Shown: positions 1-9,568, numbered from the stretch's first letter. The stretch: 10,909 nucleotides of DNA from JANWHF01 sp036276235 (GCA_036276235.1 DATBDZ010000344.1:1-10909); one strand, 5' to 3'. Notes: generated from the sequence alone by a model not told the origin. Translations and numbers: made by a program.

Positions 1-550
1 CCGCGGGTTGAACGTTGTGCTGATATGAGGCGCTGGCCCCGAAGACTGCTTCAAATGCGGCCTGTTCTTCTGTCACCGAAGTGTAGGAGATGGCCGGCTG
101 ATAGAGACTGACCTTCAAATCAAGATTGTTCTGCAGGGCGATCGCGCGGCACTCCTGGAGACTGAGCACCAGCTCCGGCGGCGGATTCTCCACCGTGGGA
201 TTAGTCGTCGGGTTGGTGGAGGGCTGCGTGGACGCGACAGGAAACTCCGTTGATTGCACCTGATGGAATCGCTCTGGAGGAACAACCATTTCGCCGGTAC
301 CGCCGGTGCCGAAATGGTCGCAACCTTGGAGGAGTGTGAATGAGAGGGACGCGAGGAGGATCGCGAGAAATTGAAGAGCGGGGAGGTGGACCTTCGGTCC
401 GACCGCTACGCGACGCGGGTTGCGCGTATGGGAGAAATCTAAAGTTGATTTGCCCGCGTCCGGTCCGACGGATACCCGACGCAGGTTGCATGTATCGCAG
501 AAATCTAAAGCGGACTTGCCCGCGTCGGGTCCGACCGATGCGCGGTGCAT
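1..550 (-). CDS. TolC-family outer-membrane efflux lipoprotein, N-terminal part (runs off the window)
   Basis: Outer-membrane channel component of the efflux system encoded just upstream on the same strand. Reading down from 550, the frame is open to base 1. A hydrophobic stretch (about residues 56-75, from LPALQFLAILL to LSFTLLQ) ends in a lipobox LLQGC with Cys77, so the mature protein is probably a lipoprotein. A Pro/Thr/Asn-rich linker follows (PSTNPTTNPTVENPPPE). Then comes LSLQECRAIALQNNLDLKV, the usual start of the first helix of TolC/OEP domains. The start is uncertain. ATG at 550 is the only ATG, GTG or TTG in frame upstream of Cys77, but it has no visible Shine-Dalgarno and lies in a 66-bp tandem repeat, giving an unusual 55-residue leader. 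The native start may have been displaced by the repeat. The OMF assignment is fairly firm from context and motif; the start is not. Confidence 0.72.
   Translation of the reverse strand, partial: MHRASVGPDAGKSALDFCDTCNLRRVSVGPDAGKSTLDFSHTRNPRRVAVGPKVHLPALQFLAILLASLSFTLLQGCDHFGTGGTGEMVVPPERFHQVQSTEFPVASTQPSTNPTTNPTVENPPPELVLSLQECRAIALQNNLDLKVSLYQPAISYTSVTEEQAAFEAVFGASASYQHNVQPA
395..545. repeat. 66-bp tandem repeat, two full units plus a partial third
   Basis: Unit 1 is 395-460 and unit 2 is 461-526. A third begins at 527 (GGTCCGACCGATGCG) and fades after about 20 bases. About 55 of 66 positions agree between the two full units, including the shared core AAATCTAAAG and the end TTGCCCGCGTC. The length is a multiple of three. 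On the minus strand it reads as two 22-residue units beginning GPDAGKSALDF and GPDAGKSTLDF, each carrying RRVSV or RRVAV near its end, in frame with the downstream lipoprotein. Confidence 0.85.
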
Positions 551-579
551 TTGAAGGATGCGCGCCGATCCGCTCTGGT

Positions 580-686
580 CCCCTCCTCCGGTACTCTGGG
601 GGAGGGTTAGGGTGGGGGTTCGTGCGAGTGGCGCTGGTTCTACACAACCCCCACCCCGGCCCTCCCCCGGAGTACCGGAGGAGGGG
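580..686. repeat. REP-like palindromic element, family A copy 1
   Basis: Two arms of 41 bases, 580-620 and 646-686, are reverse complements at about 37 of 41 positions around a 25-base centre. Each arm contains a CTCC(C)GGTACT-type core flanked by C- and G-runs. The element sits between the permease stop (807) and the outer-membrane gene, so a polycistronic transcript would carry it as a strong stem-loop. It resembles the copy at 2944-3070 in plan and in core (C-run, GTACT, G-run). There is no T-tract after either arm, so it is not an obvious intrinsic terminator. Confidence 0.8.
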
Positions 687-806
687 GAAGAATTTCCGAG
701 GAGAGTACTGGGGGAGGGAGTCAATGCATCGGCGCATCCACGCCGTGCGCCGAACTGAGCCGTGGCGCGCGCGGGGATTGTGCGCGAAGGTAACTTTTCT
801 GCCGGT

Positions 807-2063
807 TCATTCATGTCGGAGGGCCTCGATGGGGTCGAGCCGGGCCGCTTTGATCGCGGGGAACATTCCAAATATCAGCCCGACGGCGGCGGCAAATCCA
901 AATGACAACGCCACCGCCCAGCCGGGAATCGATGCCTTGGTGAGCTGTGCCGCCGGGATGCTCGCGAGGATTCTGGTGATTCCTTCGCCGCCCAGCAGGC
1001 CGACCAATCCGCCCATCAGGCAGAGCACCAGCGCCTCGACGAGGAACTGCAGCAAAATCGCCGACGGCCGCGCGCCGACGGCTTTGCGCAAACCGATCTC
1101 GCGCGTCCGCTCCGAGACACTGACGAGCATGATGTTCATGATTCCGACGCCGCCGACGAGCAATGAGATGCCGACGATGCCGCTGGCGACGAGGGTGATC
1201 GCCGCCGCCACGCTCTTGAACTGATCGACGAACTTCTGCACCGCCTCGATGCGGAAATTATCCGGCGCGTCGATCTTCAGGCGGCGACGATGCCGCATAT
1301 AAAAATTAATCTCGGCGCGCGCCTCTTCGGACACTTCCGGCGAGCGGCTGCTGGCGACGACGATCATTCCATTGTCCGGCGTCCAAAGCGTACGGAAGGG
1401 CACAAATACTTCCGCGTCGCTGCGCCCGCTGCCGAACATGGAGGACTCCGCCCGCGATTCCACAACGCCGACGACCACATAGCGGCGATCGCCGATCATG
1501 ATGTCCTGACCGGTCGGGTCGGCATCGAGTCCAAGCTTTTGTTGCGCGATCGCGTTGATCAGGCAGACGGCGCGTGCCTGCGTGTTGTCGATGAGCGAGA
1601 AGGGCCGGCCGACCGTGACGGTCCGATTCTCCACGGCGTGCCAATCCGGCTCGATGCCTGTGATCTGGACGTTTTGCTCGGAGCGGGCGCGATGTGAAAT
1701 CGTCTGGGTGTAATCCGCCTGCCGGGTGAAGTGGGCGACCGAAGGGCAATGATCGAGCAGGTTATCAAAATCGGCGGGGCGGAAGCGCAGATCGCGCCAG
1801 CGATAAATCTGCCGGCGGCCGGTGTCCGGCGGATAGGGGAGGATGAAGATCTTGTTGGTGCCGAACGACTCAAATTCCGAAAGCACGTTGGACTTGAGGC
1901 CGGTCAGCGCCGCGATGACTGCCGTCACCGACGCCACGCCGATGATGATGCCGATCGTCGTCAGGATCGAGCGCACCTTGTTCGACCAGATCTGGCCCAC
2001 CGCCAGAAAAATGCTCTGGTAGGTGACGATCAGCGGCGAGATGAAAAAGCGCATGAAGCTCAT
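807..2063 (-). CDS. ABC transporter permease, MacB/FtsX type
   Basis: Inner-membrane permease of a tripartite export system, 418 aa. It shows the MacB plan. TM1 is near residues 33-54 (ILTTIGIIIGVASVTAVIAA), followed by a large periplasmic domain (about 60-280). Three C-terminal helices follow, near 286-315, 335-360 and 380-402. The conserved cytoplasmic segment SERTREIGLRKAVGA (317-331) and the end AIKAARLDPIEALRHE are hallmarks of MacB/FtsX-type permeases. The ATPase is a separate polypeptide, unlike E. coli MacB where both are fused. The ATG overlaps the ATPase stop as ATGA and has a GGAGG 7 nt upstream, so translation is probably coupled. MacB-type systems export macrolides, peptides, toxins or lipoprotein-like substrates; the substrate here cannot be told. 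LolC/E-like is less likely because an adaptor and an OMF are present. Confidence 0.9.
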   Translation of the reverse strand: MSFMRFFISPLIVTYQSIFLAVGQIWSNKVRSILTTIGIIIGVASVTAVIAALTGLKSNVLSEFESFGTNKIFILPYPPDTGRRQIYRWRDLRFRPADFDNLLDHCPSVAHFTRQADYTQTISHRARSEQNVQITGIEPDWHAVENRTVTVGRPFSLIDNTQARAVCLINAIAQQKLGLDADPTGQDIMIGDRRYVVVGVVESRAESSMFGSGRSDAEVFVPFRTLWTPDNGMIVVASSRSPEVSEEARAEINFYMRHRRRLKIDAPDNFRIEAVQKFVDQFKSVAAAITLVASGIVGISLLVGGVGIMNIMLVSVSERTREIGLRKAVGARPSAILLQFLVEALVLCLMGGLVGLLGGEGITRILASIPAAQLTKASIPGWAVALSFGFAAAVGLIFGMFPAIKAARLDPIEALRHE

Positions 2064-2797
2064 GCCAGCACCTCCGCCGGCATGGCGTCATCTTCCTGAA
2101 CCTGCGAGACGGCATCCTGCTCGACGGGCAGATCCGAATGCACGCGGCCATCTTTCATGCGGATGATCCGCTTCGCGTGCCGCGCCACGTCTGGCTCGTG
2201 TGTAACCATGATGATGGTCTGCCCGCGCTGATGCAGCTGATCGAAGAGGGCGAGGATTTCCTCGCTGGTGCGGCTATCGAGATTTCCGGTCGGCTCATCC
2301 GCCAGCAAAATCGCAGGCCGGGCCACGAGCGCGCGGGCGATGGCGACGCGCTGCTTCTGCCCGCCGGAGAGCTGATTGGGCCGATGGCGCATGCGATCCT
2401 GAAGGCCGACGGTGGCGAGTGCTTTTTTCGCGGCGGCCCGCCGGGTGAGCCATCCGCCCCGCGCGTAGATGAGAGGAAGCTCGACGTTTTTCAGCGCGGT
2501 GAGGCGCGGCAGCAACTCAAAGCTTTGGAAGACGAATCCGATTCGTTCGTTGCGGACATTAGCGAGTGCCGCCGCGCCCAGACGCGTCGTCAGTTTTCCA
2601 TCCAGCTCGTAGGTGCCGCTGGTTGGCCGATCGAGGCAGCCCAGGATATTCATCAGCGTGCTCTTGCCGGAGCCGCTGGTCCCCATGACGGCAACGTACT
2701 CATTGCGATCGACGTCGATGCTAACGCCGTTGAGCGCGCGAATCGTCTCATCGCCGACTTTGTAGATCTTCGTGATGTCGCGGAGGGAGATGACCAT
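2060..2797 (-). CDS. ABC transporter ATP-binding protein, MacB/LolD type
   Basis: Cytoplasmic ATPase driving the adjacent permease, 245 aa, the usual length for this family. All nucleotide-binding motifs are intact: Walker A GTSGSGKST (39-47), Q-loop Gln91, signature LSGGQ (143-147), Walker B ILLADEP with Glu168, D-loop GNLD (171-174) and switch His200 in VTHE. The segment FQSFELLPRLTALKNVELPL (90-109) is typical of the MacB/LolD/FtsE group. I chose ATG 2797 (MVISLRDITKIYKV) because the domain starts there. The frame stays open upstream to 2938, but that part is translated palindromic repeat. The Shine-Dalgarno is weak. The gene is followed by the permease in an ATGA overlap and lies 286 bp after the adaptor gene, with two repeat elements in between. 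Confidence 0.93.
   Translation of the reverse strand: MVISLRDITKIYKVGDETIRALNGVSIDVDRNEYVAVMGTSGSGKSTLMNILGCLDRPTSGTYELDGKLTTRLGAAALANVRNERIGFVFQSFELLPRLTALKNVELPLIYARGGWLTRRAAAKKALATVGLQDRMRHRPNQLSGGQKQRVAIARALVARPAILLADEPTGNLDSRTSEEILALFDQLHQRGQTIIMVTHEPDVARHAKRIIRMKDGRVHSDLPVEQDAVSQVQEDDAMPAEVLA
2071..2075 (-). promoter_or_regulatory. Strong ribosome binding site for the permease
   Basis: GGAGG on the minus strand, 7 nt before ATG 2063, embedded in the last codons of the ATPase gene. With the ATGA stop/start overlap, it supports the chosen start and translational coupling of the two subunits. Confidence 0.7.
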
Positions 2798-2853
2798 AGG
2801 AGAATGCGATGAACCTGAAATCCGCTGTCTGGCGCGAAAAATTGTGACTCTTC

Positions 2854-2914
2854 GTAGGGTGGGTGTACTCGCCCACCATTTGGTGCTCGTGGTGGGTGAG
2901 TACACCCACCCTAC
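2854..2914. repeat. REP-like palindromic element, family B copy 1
   Basis: Arms GTAGGGTGGGTGTACTCGCC.. (2854-2878) and its reverse complement (2890-2914) agree at 24 of 25 positions, with an 11-base loop. The same sequence recurs with small changes at 4770-4834. It lies between the adaptor and ATPase genes, right beside family A copy 2. Confidence 0.85.
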
Positions 2915-2943
2915 AAAATGCTCAACAAGCGGCCGCACTCAGA

Positions 2944-3070
2944 ACCCTCTCCCCTGTACTCAGGGGAGAGGGCAGGGTGAGGGGACAGCGATGCGCCAGA
3001 GGGCGTATTACGTCGATTGGCGCATCGGTCCCCTCACCCCAACCCTCTCCCCTGAGTACAGGGGAGAGGG
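2944..3070. repeat. REP-like palindromic element, family A copy 2
   Basis: The outer arms, about 2944-2986 and 3028-3070, are near-perfect reverse complements apart from a small indel region. Each arm also folds on itself (CCCTCTCCCCTG-TACT-CAGGGGAGAGGG), so the element can form either one long hairpin or two short ones. It ends 13 bases from the adaptor stop codon. Translated in any frame it gives low-complexity peptides such as TPTLSPEYRGEGE, a common sign of REP-like DNA being called as protein. Confidence 0.85.
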
Positions 3071-3083
3071 AGAACACAGAAGC

Positions 3084-4490
3084 TCAACCCGTCGCTTGGG
3101 TCGTCGGTTTTGCCGTGGGCTGCGTCGTCGCAGCCGGCCGCGTTGTTGGCCCGGCGTCGAACTTTACCGCCTGCCCTTCGGCCAGCGTTTCCAGCACTTT
3201 ATACGGGCCGGAGATCACCTGATCTCCCGCTTTCAATCCCGAAACAATCAGCGTGTGCGTTTCATCGCTGGGGCCGACTTTCACGGGCCGCGCGACTGCT
3301 TTCCCGTTAACCAGCAGATAGACGACCGTAACGATCGATTTACTCGGATCAACCTCCGGCTTGGTTCGCTCTTCGGGCGTCAGCGTCTCAAACGCGCGGC
3401 CAAGCACCGATTGGCTGGGCACCTTCAGGCCCGTGTGCTTGAAAGTCTCGATATCCGCGTCGGCTGCAAGACCCGATGGAATATCCTTTCCCTTGGTATC
3501 GAGCTTGATCTTGGCCTCGAAGAAACGCGTGGTCCCTTCGTTGGAAGTCCGCTGCGCGGATTGATCGTCGTTGCGGGCCAGGGCGACTGTTTCCACGATG
3601 CCATCGAAGATGTCGTCCGGGAATGCCTGAATCCGCACTTGCGCGCGCTGGCCGGCGTGCACGGATGCGATCGATGTCTCATCCACACGGGCGTACATCA
3701 TCATCTGGCTCAGGTCCGCCACCTCGAGGATGACCGTGCCGGCGTTGTTCATGGTGCCGACCATCGCCACCTCGCCGACTTCGGCTTTGCGTTTGGTGAC
3801 GACGCCGTCGATGGGGGAGAGAATCGTCGCGTAGCTTTTTTCTTCCTCCGCCTTGGCAACGTCGGCGGCGGCCGCCTCCAGTTGATGCGCCATGACGTCC
3901 AGCGTCGCTTGATCCGATTTCTTGCTGTGAATGGCAGAGTCGAGCTGAGCTTTCAACTGATCCACTTTCGTCTGTGCTGCATCGACCGTTGATTGGCTGA
4001 CATCTTTGGTTGCCAGCAACCCAACCTGGCGGCCCAAATCGCGCTTGGCATCATCGAGGGCGACCTGCTGCGACTGGATCATCGAGATGGTCGAATCCAG
4101 ATGCGATCTGGAGACTTCGATCTGCGCCTTTTGAGCGGCTTCCCGTGCAGTGGCCGAGCGGAGCAGGGCGACTAAATCCTTATCGTCGAGTTGCACGAGG
4201 ACAGAGGCGCCTTTGCCGTCGGCATCCCCCTTGGTGACCTTCGCGCGTTCGTCATAAGGAAGCGCCATGATGGTGGCGGAAACTTTTGCGCTGATGGACA
4301 CCTTGGTCCGCGGCTGGATTTCGCCCGGGGCCGCGATCAGCTCGATCAACTCGCCCTCAATGACAGGCTCGACGCGCACGACGGTCGGCTGCTCGGCCGC
4401 GGCGAGAGTGCCGCGCACCTTCCAGGCGATCCCCGTTCCCACCGCGGCGACCGCCACCACGGATCCAATTACGATCAGAAGTATCTTCAC
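3084..4490 (-). CDS. Efflux periplasmic adaptor (HlyD/MacA family membrane fusion protein)
   Basis: Links the inner-membrane ABC transporter to the outer-membrane channel; 468 aa. The N-terminal anchor is MKILLIVIGSVVAVAAVGTG (1-20). The first lipoyl half follows (about 52-107, with APGEIQPRTKVSISAKVSA), then a long charged alpha-hairpin (about 107-220, coiled coil). The second lipoyl half has the motif ILSPIDGVVTKR (223-234), followed by a beta-barrel and a membrane-proximal domain to about 445. The tail is a low-complexity TTRPAATTQPTAKPTTQ segment. I prefer GTG 4490, directly before the anchor and with a GAG-type Shine-Dalgarno. TTG at 4529 is in frame but adds 13 polar residues. The gene is first in the efflux cluster, and the ATPase starts 286 bp downstream of its stop. 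The match is to MacA in architecture; I do not assign a substrate. Confidence 0.9.
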   Translation of the reverse strand: MKILLIVIGSVVAVAAVGTGIAWKVRGTLAAAEQPTVVRVEPVIEGELIELIAAPGEIQPRTKVSISAKVSATIMALPYDERAKVTKGDADGKGASVLVQLDDKDLVALLRSATAREAAQKAQIEVSRSHLDSTISMIQSQQVALDDAKRDLGRQVGLLATKDVSQSTVDAAQTKVDQLKAQLDSAIHSKKSDQATLDVMAHQLEAAAADVAKAEEEKSYATILSPIDGVVTKRKAEVGEVAMVGTMNNAGTVILEVADLSQMMMYARVDETSIASVHAGQRAQVRIQAFPDDIFDGIVETVALARNDDQSAQRTSNEGTTRFFEAKIKLDTKGKDIPSGLAADADIETFKHTGLKVPSQSVLGRAFETLTPEERTKPEVDPSKSIVTVVYLLVNGKAVARPVKVGPSDETHTLIVSGLKAGDQVISGPYKVLETLAEGQAVKFDAGPTTRPAATTQPTAKPTTQATG

Positions 4491-4592
4491 TGTGTTATCT
4501 CGATGTTGTCTCGACGGAGCTGCACACAAACTTACGGAGCGAAAGCCACAAGAGTTACACGATTATGACCGCTTGAAAGTTTCGCAACTGAT

Positions 4593-4612
4593 TGTATTAG
4601 TACATTAATACA
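4593..4612. promoter_or_regulatory. Candidate operator upstream of the efflux adaptor gene
   Basis: A perfect inverted repeat, TGTATTA-N6-TAATACA, about 100 bp upstream of the adaptor start. On the minus strand its right arm continues as a -10-like TACAAT (4591-4596), so a bound repressor would block RNA polymerase. The size and symmetry suit a TetR/MarR-type dimer, a common kind of regulator for efflux operons. No regulator gene is visible in the window. Arms of this length at some spacing arise by chance a few times in 11 kb, so position is the main support. Confidence 0.4.
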
Positions 4613-4769
4613 GATTTCCACAACCCGCGTCCAGCAAAAAATTCGGCGCTCGTTGGCGTGATCGCGTTTTGCTTCCTCTAATGTAATGACGGATGCCGGC
4701 GTAAGTTCTTGCGAAACGCGAAGCGTAAGCTGGATGTGATATCACAATCCGACTCGTAATGGCGAATTC

Positions 4770-4834
4770 TGTAGGGTGGGCCGTACTCGCCCACCATTCG
4801 CGCGCTTGTGGTGGGCGCGTACACCCACCCTACA
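4770..4834. repeat. REP-like palindromic element, family B copy 2
   Basis: Arms at about 4770-4796 (TGTAGGGTGGGCCGTACTCG..) and 4809-4834 are reverse complements with one indel and few mismatches. The arms closely match the element at 2854-2914, while the loop (TTCGCGCGCTTG) differs from that copy's loop. It is located in the long intergenic region upstream of the efflux cluster. Confidence 0.85.
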
Positions 4835-5037
4835 GTTAACGCACTTAAGATTATATTTGGAAACAGTTTATGTAGAAAAAGGTGCGGTCCTAATTATGCG
4901 CCTAGAGGTGGCGCATCACCTGCGTATTGCTCTTAACTATTTGCCAGGACAATACTTGCAACGCATGAGCCGCTTGGCGAGACCGAAAAAGCGCCTAAAA
5001 GCGCCTCACTATCGACTCTGCGCGAGGGAAACATGGC

Positions 5038-5766
5038 TTACTTCTTCGGCTCAAGATCCGGCTGCGGCAGCTCTTTGATGCTGTTCAGGCCGAACAGTTC
5101 CAGGAACCGCTTGGTGGTGCCGTAGAGGATGGGCCGGCCCGGCTCTTCGGCGCGGCCGGCAATTTTAACCAGGTGCTTCTCCATCAGGCTGCGGATGGTC
5201 TCCCCGCAGGCGACGCCGCGGATCGCCTCGACGTCGGCCCGAAGCATCGGCTGCTTGTAGGCGATGATCGCCAGCGTCTCGAGAGCCGCCTTGGAGAGCT
5301 TGGCGTCTCCCTCTTTCTGGTGCAGCTTCTTCAGATAGTCGCCAAAGGTCGGCAGGGTAAGGATTTGGAATCCGCCGGCCACCTGCTCGATCCGGAACGA
5401 GCGGCCGCTGGATTCGTAGTCGGCATTCAGGTTCTTGATCGCCTGGCGAATGGGTTTGGTGGAAGGAAGATCGAGCATCTCGGCGAGCCGACCGGCGGTG
5501 AGCGGGTGATGGGTGCTCATCAGCATCGCCTCGAGCGCGCCTTTATCGACGATCTGATCGGATGAAGTCGAATCCCCGGATTCGTCAGCTGAGTCTTCAA
5601 GCGCACCATCGCGCGCCTCGGCCGTTTCGGCGGCTTCCGCGGGCGCATCCGCCGGCTCAGTCGCACCCTTGCGCCCCCGACGGCGCGGCACATCCGATCC
5701 GCTTTGCACCTCTTGATCCGCCATCTCCGTCCATTCCGTCTCGTCGTCACGTACCAGTCGAAGCAT
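5038..5766 (-). CDS. scpB: Segregation and condensation protein B
   Basis: Regulatory subunit of the Smc-ScpA-ScpB condensin, which acts on the nucleoid in chromosome compaction and segregation; 242 aa. It has two winged-helix domains. The first is at about residues 72-150 (GALEAMLMSTHHPLTAGRLA, FRIEQVAGGFQILT). The second, about 155-228, contains the family hallmarks LSKAALETLAIIAYKQP (157-173) and GRPILYGTTKRFLELFGLNS (210-229). An acidic, Ala/Glu-rich, probably disordered extension of about 70 residues precedes the domains. M1 at 5766 is chosen because GGAGG lies 8 nt upstream; Met15 is a weaker alternative. No scpA or smc lies beside it in this window. The stop is about 550 bp from the efflux adaptor gene, so co-transcription with it is doubtful. 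Confidence 0.95.
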   Translation of the reverse strand: MLRLVRDDETEWTEMADQEVQSGSDVPRRRGRKGATEPADAPAEAAETAEARDGALEDSADESGDSTSSDQIVDKGALEAMLMSTHHPLTAGRLAEMLDLPSTKPIRQAIKNLNADYESSGRSFRIEQVAGGFQILTLPTFGDYLKKLHQKEGDAKLSKAALETLAIIAYKQPMLRADVEAIRGVACGETIRSLMEKHLVKIAGRAEEPGRPILYGTTKRFLELFGLNSIKELPQPDLEPKK

Positions 5767-5774
5767 GCGCCAGA

Positions 5775-5779
5775 CCTCC
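5775..5779 (-). promoter_or_regulatory. Ribosome binding site for scpB
   Basis: GGAGG on the minus strand with an 8-nt spacer to ATG 5766. It decides the start in favour of M1, so the acidic N-terminal extension is likely translated. Confidence 0.7.
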
Positions 5780-5829
5780 GATCTTCGTTATCGGATCGGC
5801 ATTTTCAAGCGCGGGGCATCAATTGGGGG

Positions 5830-5988
5830 AGGGTTCAGGGTTCGGGGTTCAGGGTTCAGGGTGCGGGAAAAGGCACGAAGGCACGGAGGGACGAAGGCAC
5901 GAAGGGGAAAAACCTTGCCGTTTCTTCCCCTTCGTGCCTTTGTGCCTGCGTGCCTTTGTCCCTCGTCCTGAACCCTGAACCCTGAACC

Positions 5989-5990
<2 letters not shown>
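5830..5990. repeat. Long hairpin element of short repeats (GGGTTCA and AAGGCACG units)
   Basis: The left half has four GGGTTC units at 7- or 8-base spacing, followed by several GGCACGAAG-type units. The right half is its reverse complement in outline (TTCCCCTTCGTGCC.., then repeated CCTGAAC). The arms are roughly 65-75 bases around a short centre near 5910-5932 and pair imperfectly. It fills most of the 222 bp between the PPi-PEPCK stop and the scpB start. It could fold into a large RNA stem in a read-through transcript. It differs in sequence from the other two element families in the window. Confidence 0.8.
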
Positions 5991-9495
<3,505 letters not shown>

Positions 9496-9504
9496 GGGAT
9501 TCTT

Positions 9505-9511
9505 TCCCTTC
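9505..9511 (-). promoter_or_regulatory. Ribosome binding site for the PPi-PEPCK-like gene
   Basis: GAAGGGA on the minus strand, 9 nt before ATG 9495 and overlapping the alternative TTG at 9513-9511. It favours the ATG start. Confidence 0.5.
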
Positions 9512-9540
9512 AACTACTCGTCCCACGAGCGAAGTGGCGA

Positions 9541-9568
9541 ATCATAGAAGATATTCGCCGGCGGCGAA
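9541..9568 (-). promoter_or_regulatory. Candidate promoter with overlapping inverted repeat for the PPi-PEPCK-like gene
   Basis: On the minus strand there is a -10-like TATGAT (9541-9546, 5 of 6 to TATAAT), 16 nt after a poor -35 (TTCGCC). The -35 belongs to the inverted repeat TTCGCC-N3-GGCGAA (9554-9568). A start near 9533 would give a leader of about 40 nt. This lies in the 168-bp divergent region, so a protein bound here could affect both directions. Motif support is modest. Confidence 0.3.

Larger units (their letters stand above)
4491..5037. other. 547-bp intergenic region without a credible gene
   Basis: This lies between the scpB stop and the adaptor start and is locally more AT-rich than the coding DNA. 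It holds an inverted repeat at 4593-4612, a 12-base perfect palindrome TGTGATATCACA at 4735-4746 and a REP-like element at 4770-4834. It also has a small hairpin TGCGCC-N7-GGCGCA at 4897-4915 and a perfect 10-base tandem repeat AAAAGCGCCT twice at 4987-5006. The open frame 4776-5078 on the plus strand begins in the REP element and overlaps scpB, so I do not call it a gene. Confidence 0.6.

Noticed and set aside
395..545. CRISPR array
   Set aside because: The repeats are contiguous 66-bp units without unique spacers, only two full copies are present, and there are no cas genes.
580..686. Intrinsic terminator after the permease gene
   Set aside because: The stem is very strong but no T-tract follows on either strand, and the outer-membrane gene of the same system lies directly downstream. 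A REP-like element fits better.
201..737. Minus-strand 178-aa open frame
   Set aside because: It is made of the translated 66-bp repeats and family A element in a different frame from the lipoprotein, with Arg/Pro-rich low-complexity content. The overlapping frame with a lipobox and OEP helix is the credible one.
340..1224. Plus-strand 294-aa open frame
   Set aside because: It runs through repeats and then antisense to the permease; no domain is recognisable.
2798..2938. 47-residue N-terminal extension of the ABC ATPase
   Set aside because: The extension is the translated family B element (VGWVYSPTT..STPTL). The ATPase domain starts normally at ATG 2797.
2772..3992. Plus-strand 406-aa open frame
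   Set aside because: It is antisense to the adaptor and begins in palindromic repeats. The minus-strand adaptor has clear HlyD/MacA domains.
4735..4746. CRP/FNR-type binding site
   Set aside because: The half-sites TGTGA/TCACA are 2 bases apart instead of the usual 6, so a standard CRP site is not supported.
4776..5078. Plus-strand 100-aa open frame between scpB and the adaptor gene
   Set aside because: It starts inside a REP-like element, overlaps the scpB end, has no Shine-Dalgarno and no recognisable domain.
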